Shown: one piece after another, positions 45,636-57,271 of the stretch
Layout of the letters: each line of letters opens with the position of its first letter
How positions within the stretch are numbered: the stretch's first letter is position 1
Assembly (NCBI GenBank): GCA_001599755.1
Contig: BCHX01000002.1
Coordinates: 868,001 to 932,000 of the forward strand
DNA length: 64,000 nt
Source of the DNA: Gliomastix tumulicola
Lineage: Eukaryota; Ascomycota; Sordariomycetes; Hypocreales; Bionectriaceae
Direction: 5' to 3'
Translations under genes and position numbers: made by a program
Notes under the pieces: generated by a model
Databases searched by the model: none
What the model was told of the DNA's origin: nothing
Seen by the model: the letters and a program-made list of their open reading frames with translations, nothing else

Positions 45636-47731
45636 ATGGCTTCAGAAACGGTAAGTCCAAGTCTGACGACACTGTCGGCCAGGGGAAGATCATACACTAA
45701 CCCATCTTCAAGACCAACCCCATCGTCATCGGGCTGTATGGGCTTCCAGGCTGCGGAAAGTCAAGTCTCTTGACGAAGCTGCAGGAAGCGCCCGGTGAAT
45801 GTCCTCCCGATTTCGTCGAAGGGTCTCAAGAGATCGCGTCGCTGCTCAAGGGCGGACTTCCTGAGTTCAACCGGCTTGATGATCGCGAGAAGACTGCCAT
45901 TCGCGAGCGAGCTGTGGAAGCAATCGGACAGAGAAGCGCTCACAGTGGACGCGATGTCATGGTAACCGGCCATTACATGTTCTGGGACGAAGATGACACG
46001 GCCGGCCAAGTCGTCTGCACGACGAAGGATCTCCAGACGTACACTCATATCATCTACTTGAACACACCAGCTGAGCTCCTCATCGCACGCCGCGAGAACG
46101 ACAAGCTCAAGACGCGGAAGCCATGCTCGGCAGCTCACCTGCATCGATGGCAGCAGACGGAGATTGACGATCTCCGCCGCCTGTGCCGTGACAATCACAT
46201 TCTCTTCTCGGTCGTTGAGAACTTGGACGTCTTGGAGCGTGATGTTGTGGCCATGGTCCAGCACTTCCGCAACACGGAGACGGAAGAGCGCCTCGCGTGT
46301 ATTGCCCGCAAGTTCGTTGGCGAGGACCCTTCCTACGACGGCATGCTACCGACATACCTGGTTTTCGATGCAGACAAGACGCTGTCTGATGCGGACACCA
46401 GCGCTATGTTCTGGGCTCTTTATGCCGAATCTCGAGAGCCTTCGTCGAAAGCCATCCGACAAGGCGACGCAGTTGAAGTCCCGGCCGGCAAGGGATGCCC
46501 CCTCAAGGAGCTCTTCGGAGGTCCCTTGGGGTACTCGACGCGGGCATTCCAACAAGCGACACTCATGTACGAGGACACCGTCAACGAAGAAGAGTTCAAT
46601 GAGCTGTGCAGTCGTGTGGCTTCCTCGGTCGAGATACATCGGGAGCTGCTGACTCTCCTGAGCCATGCTGCTAGCCGCAACCACCAAATTGGAGTCATAG
46701 TTGTGACGTGCGGCCTAGTCGATGTCTGGGCAAAAGTGCTGGATCGGTATGGATATGAGCTGGGGATTGATTACATCGGCGGTGGCAGGATCAGCGATGG
46801 CTTGGTTGTGACCCCAGCAGTCAAGGCGGCCGTCGTTTCTTACCTGCGTGACGATATTGGACTGGAGGTCTGGGCGTTTGGTGATAGTCCTTTGGACCTT
46901 CCAATGTTGAAGGCCGCGGACCACGCGATCGTCGTTGTTGGCGACGAGAAGACCCGAAGCCGCAGCATGGACGACGCGCTGGCCGAGGCGATCGCTGACG
47001 GAGCCCTGAAAGCTCGCCAGTTGCTTCTGCCTGGCTCTGTCTCCCCGCGGCTGGATGAGGCGAGGTTGCCGCTTCTCACCAAGAGGGAGTTCATTGCACT
47101 TCAAGATCCGCCGTGGGTTTACTACCCCACGGCGCAAACGGCCAAAATGCTCATGACGCCTATGAGGGACGCCACCATTCAGGGTCCAGCGCTGAGGGAG
47201 GCTCATCGCCGGACCGGATGGTATTTGGCGATGAGCCAGGTGACTGGCTTCTGCCTCGAAGTCGAAGAGTACGCTATCCAGCACCCGCACTCGGGCCAAG
47301 ACATTGGTTATCGGTTGCTCAATGAGAGCCAGACCTGCATCGTGGCCATCATGCGTGGCGGAGAGCCAATGGCCCTCGGGATCAGCGACGCGTTTCCGAC
47401 TGCGGCGCTCCTGCACGCCAAGACTCCCGACGACTTGGACGCTGTCGATTTCAGCGTGTACAAGGCCGTCATCCTCGTGGACTCGGTCATCAACAACGGG
47501 ACCACCATGATCGGCATGGTGGAGCGTCTCCAGGGCCGCTACGCAGACTTGTGCATCGTGCTTGTCGCCGGCGTCGTGCAGGCCAGAGTGCTGATGCCGT
47601 CGCATGAGCTAAGCAAGATGCTCCATGGCGGTGTGTCGATGGTCGCTCTCCGAACTTCGGAGACAAAGTACACGGGGACCAAGGGGACTGATACGGGCAA
47701 TCGTCTGTTCAACACCACGCACTTGGACTGA
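45636..47731 (+). CDS. three-domain protein: P-loop kinase, HAD phosphatase and phosphoribosyltransferase
   Basis: Two exons, 45636-45650 and 45713-47731 (62-nt intron), 677 residues. The five-codon first exon (MASET) joins in phase to TNPIVIGLYGLPGCGKSSLL, placing Walker A at about 15-22. The N-terminal P-loop kinase-like domain runs to about 200. Next comes a HAD domain with motif I VFDADKTLSDADT (about 222-234), motif II VVTCGLVDVW and motif III/IV FGDSPLDLPML, of the phosphoserine phosphatase-like type. The C-terminal domain (about 460-677) is a type I phosphoribosyltransferase with PRPP loop VILVDSVINNGTTMIGM near 591 and IVAIMRGGEPMALG, similar to uracil phosphoribosyltransferase. Together these suggest nucleobase or nucleotide salvage with phosphate trimming. 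The individual families are well known; the physiological substrate of the fusion is not evident. Confidence 0.88.
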
Positions 47732-48606
47732 TGGTGGTTTGGGCATGGGTACAGAACCGTGGATTGAAATGATGGGAGGTTGTTTTGTTCGCCGGCTTGG
47801 ACACGTTGAAGACTGGACGCCCGATGTGACTAGAGGTAGCGCAATTCTGTTGACCGAGGGACCCCTTGTTGTACCTTAGTTCTACGAATTCAACATCATT
47901 TGACCGAGCTCTCATCTTCCGAAGCCCTCCAATCCTGGGGACGTCGTATGGTGATCTAGCCGGACTCAAGAATGGCGCCCATTCTGACTTCGTGCTCGAG
48001 CATGCGGGACTGAGTACTGACGTACAGCAAGACGTATCAGTGAACACCCCTGTAGGTGGCCGCGAAACCTGAGCTTCCAGCTGCAATGGTGCATGGGATT
48101 ACATTGTGACGTCCGAACACTGCCCGGCCTCTCAACGCATGGGGGATGCGCAACTAACAGATAAACTACAAGTGGGCTTACAGGCTGCATTATTAGCGCA
48201 CACTCACTGAATTTCACTTGCTCCCGCTGGTTCCCGAGGTCAATGGCCGCTCGCATTCTCTTTCCCAAACCAGCTTGTCGTCCATTCTCCCATTCAGCTC
48301 GCTGCCGCCAAGCTCTCCAGCTAGCCAGCTTCGTGTTAGAGCCTCGTGGCACCGTGAATGAAGGCCCCTCAATGGCCTGATCTTATTCACGGGGGTGACT
48401 CTTCAAGGCTTTGTCTTACCTTGCTAGCCCGTGATCTGACATGCATCTGGCTGCATGATTTGATGCGCCACAGGGTGACACCGCCTCTTCATTGATGGTG
48501 GGTGGTCTTCAATTTTAGGATCTGCGGCTCTGCTGCGTTTTTATTTTTCACAATTTTTTTGGGGTATCGCAGCGAGCGCTCACGCCTCCGAATCTATCGA
48601 AGCGAA
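47732..48606. other. intergenic, 0.9 kb
   Basis: 3' flank of the three-domain gene and promoter of FMO 2. T-rich just before 48570. No coding sequence supported. Confidence 0.5.
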
Positions 48607-50538
48607 ATGCACCCTGATTCCGTCTCCGTCGCCGTTATCGGGCTAGGTAAGTACTATCGACAAGCATCTGCACTGGAGTAGTACTTGGAGTGAAACACTA
48701 ACGACTACGCGAATACTTCAGGCGCTGCCGGCCTGGCTGCGGTCAAGAATCTCGTCGAGGAGGGCTTCGACGTGACGGGCTTCGACCGCAACGCGTACGT
48801 CGGCGGTCTGTGGCATTACACGGAAGAGAATCAGACGTCCGTTCTGCCTAGTACGAATAGCATCCGCCCTTGATTACCTTTGGTAGCTTAGGTGGAACAG
48901 GCATGACTGACCCAGATGTAGCGACCATCATCAACATCTCCAAAGAGAGGGTGAGCTGGCCTTCACACCATCCATCATAATTGAATTGAACGGGCTGACA
49001 AGAACCAGGGATGCTTTACGGACTTCCCGTTCCCCAAGGACGCTCCCAGTCACTCCACCTCGGCGACGGTGCAGCGCTATCTCGAGGACTACGTCCAGCA
49101 CTTCGCCCTGGGCGGGAGGCTGCGGCTCGGGACCGCGGTGAAGCGCGTGCGCCGCTCACAGGATGATGGACCGTGGGAGGTCTGGGTCGAGGGAGGGGCC
49201 TCTGAGCCGCTGCTGTTTGACAAGGTCGTCGTCGCCAGCGGAGCGCAGGCGCAGGCGCTCGTGCCTGAGCTCGCTGGCGGTGATGTCTTCGAGGGAGAGA
49301 GTGTCCATTGCTCTGCCTACAAGCAGTGAGTGCTCCCTCGTGATTAATCGCTTCTGGCAGGCCAGCCAGCAGGATTGGTTGACCGTGTGTGTCTAGACCA
49401 GAGCTGTACAAGGGGAAGAAGGTCGTCGTCGTCGGGCTCTGCAACAGCGGCGCCGATACCGCCACGACGCTGCAGGGCCACGCATCAAAGGTGTATCTGT
49501 CGTACCGCCACGGCGCAAACATTGTAAGTTGAAGGGACATGAACATCACGTTAATGTTCGCGCGTCGCGCGCAAGTGGCTGAACAAGCTGTAGATCCCCC
49601 GCAAGGTCAACGGCGCGCCCTTTGACCACGGCCTGACGATGCGCAAGTCCGGCCTCATCGGCTTCTTCGAAGGGCTCTCCCCGGACCTCGCCTTCTTCAT
49701 GACCGACAAGGGCGTGAGCAAGATCTCGCAGTCGTCGTTCAAGTACCGCCCCGAGTGGCGGCTGCAGCCCGCGCCGTCGATCAAGCACTGCCTGCCCGTC
49801 GTCACTGACGCGCTGGTGCCCCTGCTGGAGGCGGGCAGCATCCAGCCCGTGAACGTCATCAGGCGGGCGGTCGGTCCGCGGGAGCTCGAGATGGCGGACG
49901 GCGAACGCATCGAGGCGGACGCCATCATCTGGTGCACGGGCTACCAGCTCGACTTCAGCCTCTTTGACCCTTCGACCGATCCGACGCGCGACACGACGCC
50001 TGAATGGACGGCGGCCAAGGGCTCCAAGGGCAGACCGCTGCCCCGGCTGTACCGGAACATCTTCTCCCTCGACCACCCGGACTCGCTCGCCTTCATGGGC
50101 TGCGTCACCTCCGGCAGCGGCTTCTTCCCGCTGGCGGACCTCGCGTCCATGGCGCTCGCGCAGGTGTGGAAGGGCAACTCCGCACTGCCCAGTAAAGAAG
50201 AGATGCACCGCGCCGTCGACGCGCAGCACCGGGACATGTGCAAGATCGCGCAGACGGGCACGGCGAACTACCTCTCCGTGCGGCAGGGTCCCTGGCAGGC
50301 CTGGGTCAACGACGCGGCGGGCACGGGACTGAGCGGCAAGCTCGGCTGGGGCGTCGAGGGATGGCTGTTCTGGTTCCGCGAGAGGAAGCTCTACGGCCTG
50401 CTGATGGATGGTGTGTTCACGCCGCACGTCTATCGGCTGTTCGCGGGGGAGAAGCGGAGGGCGTGGGAGGGGGCGAGGGCGGAGATTGAGCGCGTCAATC
50501 AGCTGGCGCTGGAGGCGAAGAAGGCCAAGACGGCTTGA
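48607..50538 (+). CDS. flavin-containing monooxygenase-like protein 2
   Basis: Six exons: 48607-48646, 48722-48850, 48916-48950, 49009-49325, 49397-49523 and 49594-50538; 530 residues. Joining exons 1 and 2 gives VAVIGLGAAGLAAVKNLVEE, a GxGxxG FAD site with Leu in the second x. FEGESVHCSAYKQ is the FMO fingerprint region, where His is kept but the final aromatic is spaced as in group relatives. VVVVGLCNSGADTA is the NADPH site with Cys-Asn in place of Gly-Asn (GLCNSG for GxGNSG), and IIWCTGYQLDF follows. The C-terminal QAWVNDAAGTGLSGKLGW segment matches the FMO 1 equivalent (YLWSIFVNDAAGTGINEYFG). Exon 3 is only 35 nt; its two junctions were chosen because they keep phase and give TIINISKERGCFTDFPFP. 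Same enzyme class as FMO 1, with more introns. Substrate unknown. Confidence 0.85.
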
Positions 50539-51742
50539 AGAATATCTCCCGCGATTTAGACACCGGCCGGAGGAGAGGACGCTGTTGTCTCTCTGCCCGT
50601 GGCAGGGCCAAGAGGGGACGGATTTACTAGAGACACCCCCACCACAGCACATGCACTCACTGGCACGCACTGCACACTCACACCGAGGTTAGTTCTTAGA
50701 GCCCGACTTTTACGAGAATTTATCGATGCCCCCTGCGGATATCCGTATGTACTCTTGGCCGTTCGTCATTTGCCCATTTGACTTTTGGCTCGAAGCGTCC
50801 ATATCCAGCACAGCCACCTGAAAGCCGAGTAGCCCCGTGAGCCAGCCATCCCAGTCATATCAATTTATTGGAGGCCTACCATCGGCTGCCACCGGCTGTC
50901 AGATCTCGAAACCAATCACTGGCCAGTCCCCCCCTAGACCGCTTTCAGAGGCCGCCCATGCACCCTCTCACAAGAGCCCATTTTTGACCCTGTCTGAGAG
51001 CGAGGCCTCACTCCGAGCGGGCGTAAGGAAGCTGGCTGCACACACACACACAAAGTCCAAAAAAGTGACAGCTGCGTGAGGCCTCCCTTGGGGGCGAATC
51101 GTAGCATTGTCTGGCGTATCGTTTATTCCCCGGCAGATAAACATTAAACATTGATGACCTGCATGAGGCAATTGGACAATGCAACCCCCGACGAACGCCG
51201 CTCCCCCCCACGCGACGTCACTCGTTAACGGCCATGAGACGGTGTCTTGGTCCCCCGGACCCGGCAGGCGGCTCTGTCAGGTACGTCGTCCGTGTTATTA
51301 GAGCACCGGGACTGCATGCGAGATAGACTCGGGGCTGTGCATTGACCCTCTCTCTGTTGAGGGACTCCCTCGCCACCACAACAGCACAACAGCCAAGCTT
51401 CTGAACACAACGAAGCTAGCAGAGTCGCGCGCGCGCGCCGCTGGGCAAAAAAGACCAGCGTCTAATAAGCTTTCCCCCTCTGCCCTGCCATGACGATAAC
51501 AATGAAGAAAATTATGGAATGGCTGGCTAGCCCGGGCTAGTGACACTGCCAGGCACGTGGACGGGTGCTCAATATACCTCCAGCCCACTCTCCTTCCCCT
51601 TCCCCTTCCCTCCTCGACCTTGCCGACTATCCATCTTATCTCTTTTCCCCCGGGAGTTCGGTTCGGTTCGCGCGCGTCTTTAACGCACTTCTCATCCACG
51701 TCCCCTGTGGCTGTCTGGCAAAAATAGCCGACCCGGGCGAAG
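50539..51742. other. intergenic, 1.2 kb, promoter of the TRK gene
   Basis: Contains a CA run at 51038-51053, a short CG run near 51427-51437, and pyrimidine-rich DNA at 51580-51660 just upstream of the TRK start, which may mark the transcription start region. No coding sequence supported. Confidence 0.5.
51038..51053 (+). repeat. CA microsatellite
   Basis: Seven to eight CA dinucleotides in non-coding DNA. Confidence 0.75.
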
Positions 51743-54489
51743 ATGTGGCGCCCTCCGATAAACTTTGTCACTATACACTGTGAGTTTTTTCCCTCTTTCT
51801 TTCCTTTCTCTCTCTTTTTTTTTTTTGGCTTCCCCGGATATCCTCCCCGTTGAGGGCCGTGAGAGAAATGGTGGGCTGACGACGTCTTGGTGGGTTAGAC
51901 GCGTACATTCTCTTTTTCAGTCTGCTGGCGTTTCCGATTCTGTATCCGGGGGGCAATCTGAGTGCCGTTGATGCGTATCACTTTGGCGTCAGCGCGTCGA
52001 CCGAGTCTGGCCTTAACACGTGAGTCGCCGCCCATCACCATCATCCATGTGCGTCCTGGCTGCTGATATCCTGGGACAGGGTCGATCTCCGCGACCTCAG
52101 GACGTACCAGCAGCTGTTCCTGTACTTCATCCCCATCGTCACCAACCTCGGCTTCATCAACATCCTCGTCGTCGTCGTGAGGCTCTGGTGGTTCAGGAAA
52201 CACCTCAAGAAGCTCGGTTTGTGCCCTCCCCCCAAGACCCTGAGATCGTTAACTTTTCGACTGACGTGCACGTAGCGCCGGCACTGCTGGATGCGAAGCG
52301 CCGGGCGGCGCCTCAAGGCCGGGATGCCGAGGAGGATCCGAGGCCTGCCGAGCCCGTGCAGGGCCAGACCACGTCTACCGATATGACGGGGACGACGGCG
52401 GCGGAAGTGAAGGAGGAGCAGCAGCAGCATCAGTCGGGAAGCGCACCCGAGGGCAGCTCCTCGAGCAACCAGCAGGACGATGACGGTGAGGATGATGACG
52501 ACGACTTTGCCACCCCCGTGGGGAGTCCTCCCGCCGCCGCCGCCGCCGCGTCGGATGCTCCCGCCGTGGAGAGGCCGGGCATCCATCCTCGCGCGGCGTC
52601 GCTGGCGCATGTCGCGACGAGGGAGGACTATCCGACGCCGCGGTCGCGCATCACGTTTGACCCGTCGGCGGACATGCATCCGAACAGCGACGGCGCTCTG
52701 CGTATCCCTGGACCGAGGGAGCGTGACCGGGGTGCTCCGCTGCTGGAGCTGACGGAGAGCCGCTCGATGAAGGCTGAAGGTGGGTGACACCCGGGACAGA
52801 GATGAGCGTCGGTGTCATGATGGCTGACGACGAACAGATGTTGATGAACCTCGCGCTCTCCGCCGCCGCCGCACTGACGGATCTCGACTTGCCGAGGCAC
52901 GCTCCATCGACCGTGTCGCGACTGTCGCCACGTCCGTGTTTGTCATCGGCGGAGGGGACAAGACGCGGCGGCCGTCGTTCTCACAGGCGCCCCAGACGCC
53001 GGCCTTGAATCAAGTGCCTTTCTTGTCGCGGCAGGCCACGATTGGGCGCAACTCGCAGTTTCACAACCTGACGTCGGAGGACCGCGAGGCGCTGGGCGGG
53101 ATCGAGTATCGGAGCTTGAAGCTCCTCCTCAAGGTTGTCATTGGTGAGTGACCCCCCCTGTGCTTCTCATACGAGTTCGCTTCTGTGTCTGACCCGTCGT
53201 CTAGCGTATTACCTTGGCCTGCAGATCTTCGGTGCCATCTGCCTCGTGCCGTGGATCAAGCTCGCAGCGCCCCGTTACCGAGACGTTCTCAAGGAGTCGG
53301 CCCTGAACGAGACGTGGTGGTATGTGACTGACAACTCCTGATGCGATGCCCGCTCGTCCCGTCACGCTGACAATGCTTCCCAGGGCCTTCTACTCCGCCC
53401 AGACCATGGCCAACAACCTCGGCTTCACGCTCACGCCCGACTCCATGGTCTCCTTCCGCGACGCCGAGTGGCCCATGTTCATCATGACCTTCCTCGCCTT
53501 CGCCGGCAACACCTTCTACCCCATCTTCCTCCGCCTCGTGCTCTGGACCATGGCCAAGCTCACGCCCGCCCGCCACACCTCCCTGCGCGACCCGCTCAAC
53601 TTCCTCCTCGCTCACCCGCGCCGCTGCTACACGCTCCTCTTCCCGAGCAAGGTGACCTGGGTCCTCTTCGGCATCCTCTTCGGCCTCAACTTTATCGACA
53701 CCCTCCTCATCATCGTCCTCGACCTGGACAACCCGGCCGTCAACGTCCTCCCCGCGGGGAAGCGCATCCTCGCCGCGCTCTTCCAGGCCGCCTCGTCGCG
53801 CCACACGGGGACCTCGACCTTTGTCTTGTCCGAGGTCAGCCCCGCCGTGCAGCTGAGCCTGCTCGTCATGATGTACATCTCCGTCTTCCCCGTCGCCATG
53901 AGCATACGCGCGTCCAACACGTACGAGGAGCGCTCGCTGGGCATCTACGAGCGCGAGGAGAACCCGGACGAGGCGACGGCGGATGCGGCGGTGCAGGGGG
54001 GCAGTACGAGTTATCTGCTGAAGCACATGCAGAACCAGCTGAGCTTTGACCTGTGGTATATCTTCCTGGGCGTGTTCTGCATTGCCGTGTCGGAGAGTCA
54101 TCGGATTATGGACCAGCAGGATCCGGTAAAGTGCCACTGTGTTCTGGTTTGGTGTGAGCGAGTGAGGTTCCTCAGTGCTGACCTGTGTTTCTAGGCGTTC
54201 AACATGTTTGCCATTCTTTTCGAAGTGACATCTGCATAGTAAGTTCGGATGTGATGGTTAGACGACATGGGGATGATGACTGACGTGTTGTAGTGCCAAT
54301 GTCGGACTGAGTCTTGGATACCCGACAGTGAACGTGTCGCTCTGCGGCAAGTTCAACACCTTTGGCAAGCTGGTCATCTGCGTCATGATGATCAGAGGAC
54401 GACACCGCGGTCTGCCGTACCAGCTCGACCGCGCCATCATGCTGCCGGACGAGCATCTGATCGAGCGGTCGGCCTCTGAGGACGAATAA
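51743..54489 (+). CDS. TRK-type high-affinity potassium transporter
   Basis: Nine exons: 51743-51779, 51899-52019, 52080-52216, 52276-52779, 52838-53143, 53205-53319, 53384-54125, 54195-54238 and 54294-54489; 733 residues, every junction in phase. It is a plasma-membrane K+ uptake protein of the SKT (Trk/Ktr/HKT) superfamily. The start MWRPPINFVTIHYAYI is the family N-terminus. Four pore loops are visible: VSASTESGLNT (P1), a second around SMVSFRDAEWPMF, a third with SSRHTGTSTF, and FEVTSAYANVGLSLGYP (P4). Between the second and third membrane helices lies a long disordered cytosolic loop (about 100-370), acidic and Ser-rich with an Ala run. Yeast Trk1 has a similar, longer loop. The 119-nt first intron was resolved by the HYAYILFF join; a second AG at 51920 would break the frame. 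Confidence 0.94.
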
Positions 54490-54860
54490 CACTGGCTTTT
54501 CTTTCTGGATAACGATGCCCCATGCACGGAAGGGATAGAATCATGGTATAGAGGTATGATGTTTCGCATCGATTGTAGATAAATAAAACGATGTATATCT
54601 TGTGTGTCTGTCGTCCCGTGTCTATGCCTCCCGAGTCTATGCCTGGAAGTCTATGCGTCCCGAGTTCTATCGTCTTCTCGCGCCCCCGGACCGTTTGTAA
54701 GACCTGTTGCTGTATCGCCCATGAAGAATAGAAAGAAAAAGAAAGCAAAACCCAAAGTCCAAGCGCGAGTCGATCCTGGAAAAAAAAATGCATGAGAAAA
54801 CTCCAGCAGCCCAGTTCTGCCCCGGATGCCGCGTCGTAGGTATGAAGCATGAAGCACCTC
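54490..54860. other. intergenic between convergent genes, 371 bases
   Basis: 3' flanks of TRK (plus) and the acidic protein gene (minus). Carries a polyadenylation-like AATAAA and a short direct repeat of 'gtctatgcstcccgagt' phrases at 54617-54665. Confidence 0.5.
54582..54587 (+). terminator. polyadenylation signal-like AATAAA for TRK
   Basis: AATAAA occurs 93 bases after the TRK stop codon, in an AT-rich context. Confidence 0.4.
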
Positions 54861-56048
54861 TTATTCCTCCTCCGAGTAGTCGCCCATGTCCGTCTCATTC
54901 TCCGAGATAGGCGGCTCCGTGTAGCCTGGATACTCGATGTTGAGATCCTGCGCGGTGGCGCTCTCATCTTGATGCTTGTTCATGCCGGTCATGTCATCGT
55001 CGACTGCCTGCTGTAGGTGGTCCTCCAAGCCAGGAAGGTCCAGAGCGCAGCGGACATGGACGCCGGGTATCTCGACGTCGATGGCCTCGTCCGTGTCGTA
55101 GTAGTACTCATAGCCCGCTCTGTCGATGCCCATCTCGATCTCCGGCATGTGCTCGAGATCCGAGTCGTCGTCGTCGACGAGGTAGACCTCGAGATCGACG
55201 TCGCCGAACCCAGCCGGGGCGCCGACAATCTCGGCGTTGTGGAAGATGTGCTCGTCGCCGCAGTAATCCGGATCTTCGTATGTGGGATTGGGATGGATGG
55301 GATTGTCGAGGTAAATGACGTCGTCGAAGGTATCGTCATCAGTGTCGTCGGAGCTCGTGGTGGTGGTGGTGGATGTATCGTCTGTGTAGTCGTCCAGCTC
55401 ATCATCGTGGTCGCTAGTAAGGGACTCGAAGGTGATGCTGGACTGCGCCGAGAAGTCCTCCGAGTCGACAGAGCCGGCTTGAGAGTGAGCATCCTCCTCC
55501 ATCTCATCTTCATCCGAGACCATCTCAACAACGACATCCTCATCAGCATGGCCCGCCTCGACCCAGCTAGGCAGCAGATCACTCCCAATGAACAACTTCC
55601 CAATACCAATGCCCAGCACGGCCGCCTCCTCCAGCCTCTTGTTCCCGATCGAAATCAGCTGATTCCGCAGGAACCTCACCTCCCGCGACGCCTCGTAGTC
55701 GAGCAGCCGCGCCTGGATATGCACGCCCAGCCCTTCCTCCTCCCCCTCCTCCGCCGCGTCCCCCCAGCACGGGCCGCCCGGCCACTCGGGGAGGTAGTCC
55801 ATGCCGATGCGCAGGTCCGCGACGGCGAGCCCCTTCTCCGCGGCCGTGGCGAGGCGCCGGTTGCCCTGCGCGGCGAGATACTCGGACGGCTGGGAGGGGA
55901 GCAGGTGCGCGGGGACGTGGGTGTTGAGGAACTGGGTGAAGCTGGCGAGTTCGAGCCTGCGCTTCTTGTTGGCTTCCTCGTGGGCGGCGCCATCGGCGAG
56001 AGGGTGATCGCAGGACATCTCGGCAGGTCTTTTGGTGCCTGACATCAC
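54861..56048 (-). CDS. acidic hypothetical protein with internal duplication
   Basis: Single exon, 395 residues (MMSGTKRPAEMS start; a second ATG follows directly). Two similar blocks of about 28 residues occur in the N-terminal half: GNRRLATAAEKGLAVADLRI with GMDYLPEW (about 65-95), and GNKRLEEAAVLGIGIGKLFI with GSDLLPSW (about 130-160). The C-terminal half is very rich in Asp, Glu, Ser and Thr with little hydrophobic content (for example DDTDDDTFDDVIYLDN), so probably disordered. A Lys/Arg pair cluster near the N-terminus (EANKKRRLE) could be a nuclear localisation signal. No known family recognised. A chromatin or nuclear role would fit acidic tail plus NLS but is inference. Confidence 0.7.
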   Translation of the reverse strand: MMSGTKRPAEMSCDHPLADGAAHEEANKKRRLELASFTQFLNTHVPAHLLPSQPSEYLAAQGNRRLATAAEKGLAVADLRIGMDYLPEWPGGPCWGDAAEEGEEEGLGVHIQARLLDYEASREVRFLRNQLISIGNKRLEEAAVLGIGIGKLFIGSDLLPSWVEAGHADEDVVVEMVSDEDEMEEDAHSQAGSVDSEDFSAQSSITFESLTSDHDDELDDYTDDTSTTTTTSSDDTDDDTFDDVIYLDNPIHPNPTYEDPDYCGDEHIFHNAEIVGAPAGFGDVDLEVYLVDDDDSDLEHMPEIEMGIDRAGYEYYYDTDEAIDVEIPGVHVRCALDLPGLEDHLQQAVDDDMTGMNKHQDESATAQDLNIEYPGYTEPPISENETDMGDYSEEE

Positions 56049-57199
56049 GGAGAGAGAGAGAAGGAAATGAGGAGCAAGTTTGCGGTATGAATGCGTTGTG
56101 AGATGAGACCAAGACCAAGAAGGCAGCGATGAGAGTTGAAGGTGGGAGGAGGTCTGCGAGCAAAGAAAAGGGAGATAAAAGATGAAGCATGAGAGTTCAA
56201 GCAGAATAATGATATTTGCGAAGAAATGAGAATGTGAGGGCGTTCAAACGCGATCTGAGGGCGGTGTGAATAGGCGGCTGAATAGCGAGGCTGCGGGGCG
56301 AGACGAGGAGAATCATATTCTTGCATTCGAAACAATGCGCACCGCGATTGTCGTCTGTAGAAGCTGCCCCACAGGAGTTTTTCGTTTGATCATTCAGGGT
56401 ATTTTGGCTGGCATCGGAGAGCCGACTGCCTTGCACTACGTGAGTCCAGTGCGAGCAAACAGAGGCGCCTTTGGCATGGAGGCGGCGTATCCCTGAGATT
56501 TGCAGGATAGACCTGCCTATACACGCCAACTTTGGGCATATATAGAACGAACCAGTCGAAGATGAAATGGATCTAGACAAGCGCGCGCGGCGCCTCAAGG
56601 ATGAGAGTGCCTCCGGTCTGCACCAAATGATGGTCAAGCCTGTTCCTGTCATGGGCTCGCCTCCGGGAGAGGACGACACTGCTGCTGTTGCTTTTGCCAT
56701 GTCTGGCTCGACCAAGACGATCCTGTCAGGGGAAAATCTTTCTGTTATTTGCATATCAGTCAGTCATGGGAGTAAATAAATAAGCGATTTTAGAGAGCGC
56801 TCTCACGTTCAGCTTGAGCCACGCCACCATTGCTGGTTCTCCGTGCACCTCTTCATGATTTTTGAACATTTGGGACATGCCACACTTTTGACTCTGCCTC
56901 AAATGTATTTCCGCAAGATCATGGCCAAACAACGGTACGTGTTATTGCCGGTTCGTGGTCGTGAGGTGACGCCTTCAGTCCAAGCAAGGTAGTCGGAATG
57001 GAGGCGATTCGGATTACGGAGTACGTAGTCAGCTACCCTAGCCAGCGGTGACCACATTATATACCAAAAAGGGCCACGCACGCGGGGAACCAGCCTGAAT
57101 ACACTCCGGATCAGCCGGGCAGCCTTCGATCCCATGACTACATCGACGACAAAAAAGAACGCATCGCCAAAAAAATTGCATCTTAGATGCATGGCGGAA
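56049..57199. other. intergenic, 1.15 kb
   Basis: Promoter of the acidic protein gene and 3' flank of the tRNA gene. An open frame at 56197-56754 (minus) has no coding-like features. No gene supported. Confidence 0.5.
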
Positions 57200-57271
57200 C
57201 TCTCCCGCCGGGAATTGAACCCGGGTCTCGAGCGTGACAAGCTCGCATACTGACCACTATACTACGGAAGA
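57200..57271 (-). tRNA. tRNA-Asp (GUC)
   Basis: Read on the minus strand from 57271: acceptor arm TCTTCCG pairs with CGGGAGA (one T-G pair), the D arm contains TAGTGGTCAGTA, the anticodon stem CGAGC/GCTCG encloses loop TTGTCAC with anticodon GTC, and the T arm CCGGG/CCCGG encloses TTCAATT. The discriminator base is G. No intron. Length is 72 nt. Confidence 0.93.

Noticed and set aside
36295..50538. Secondary-metabolite gene cluster
   Set aside because: Two FMOs and an amidase are present but no backbone synthase, transporter or pathway regulator is nearby.
51780..51920. Alternative TRK intron 1 acceptor at the CAG ending 51920
   Set aside because: It puts the following conserved sequence out of frame; the TAG at 51896-51898 restores the family's HYxYI sequence.
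55017..56042. 341-codon plus-strand open frame opposite the acidic protein gene
   Set aside because: Antisense shadow of Asp/Glu-rich codons, giving Val/Leu/Arg-rich nonsense.
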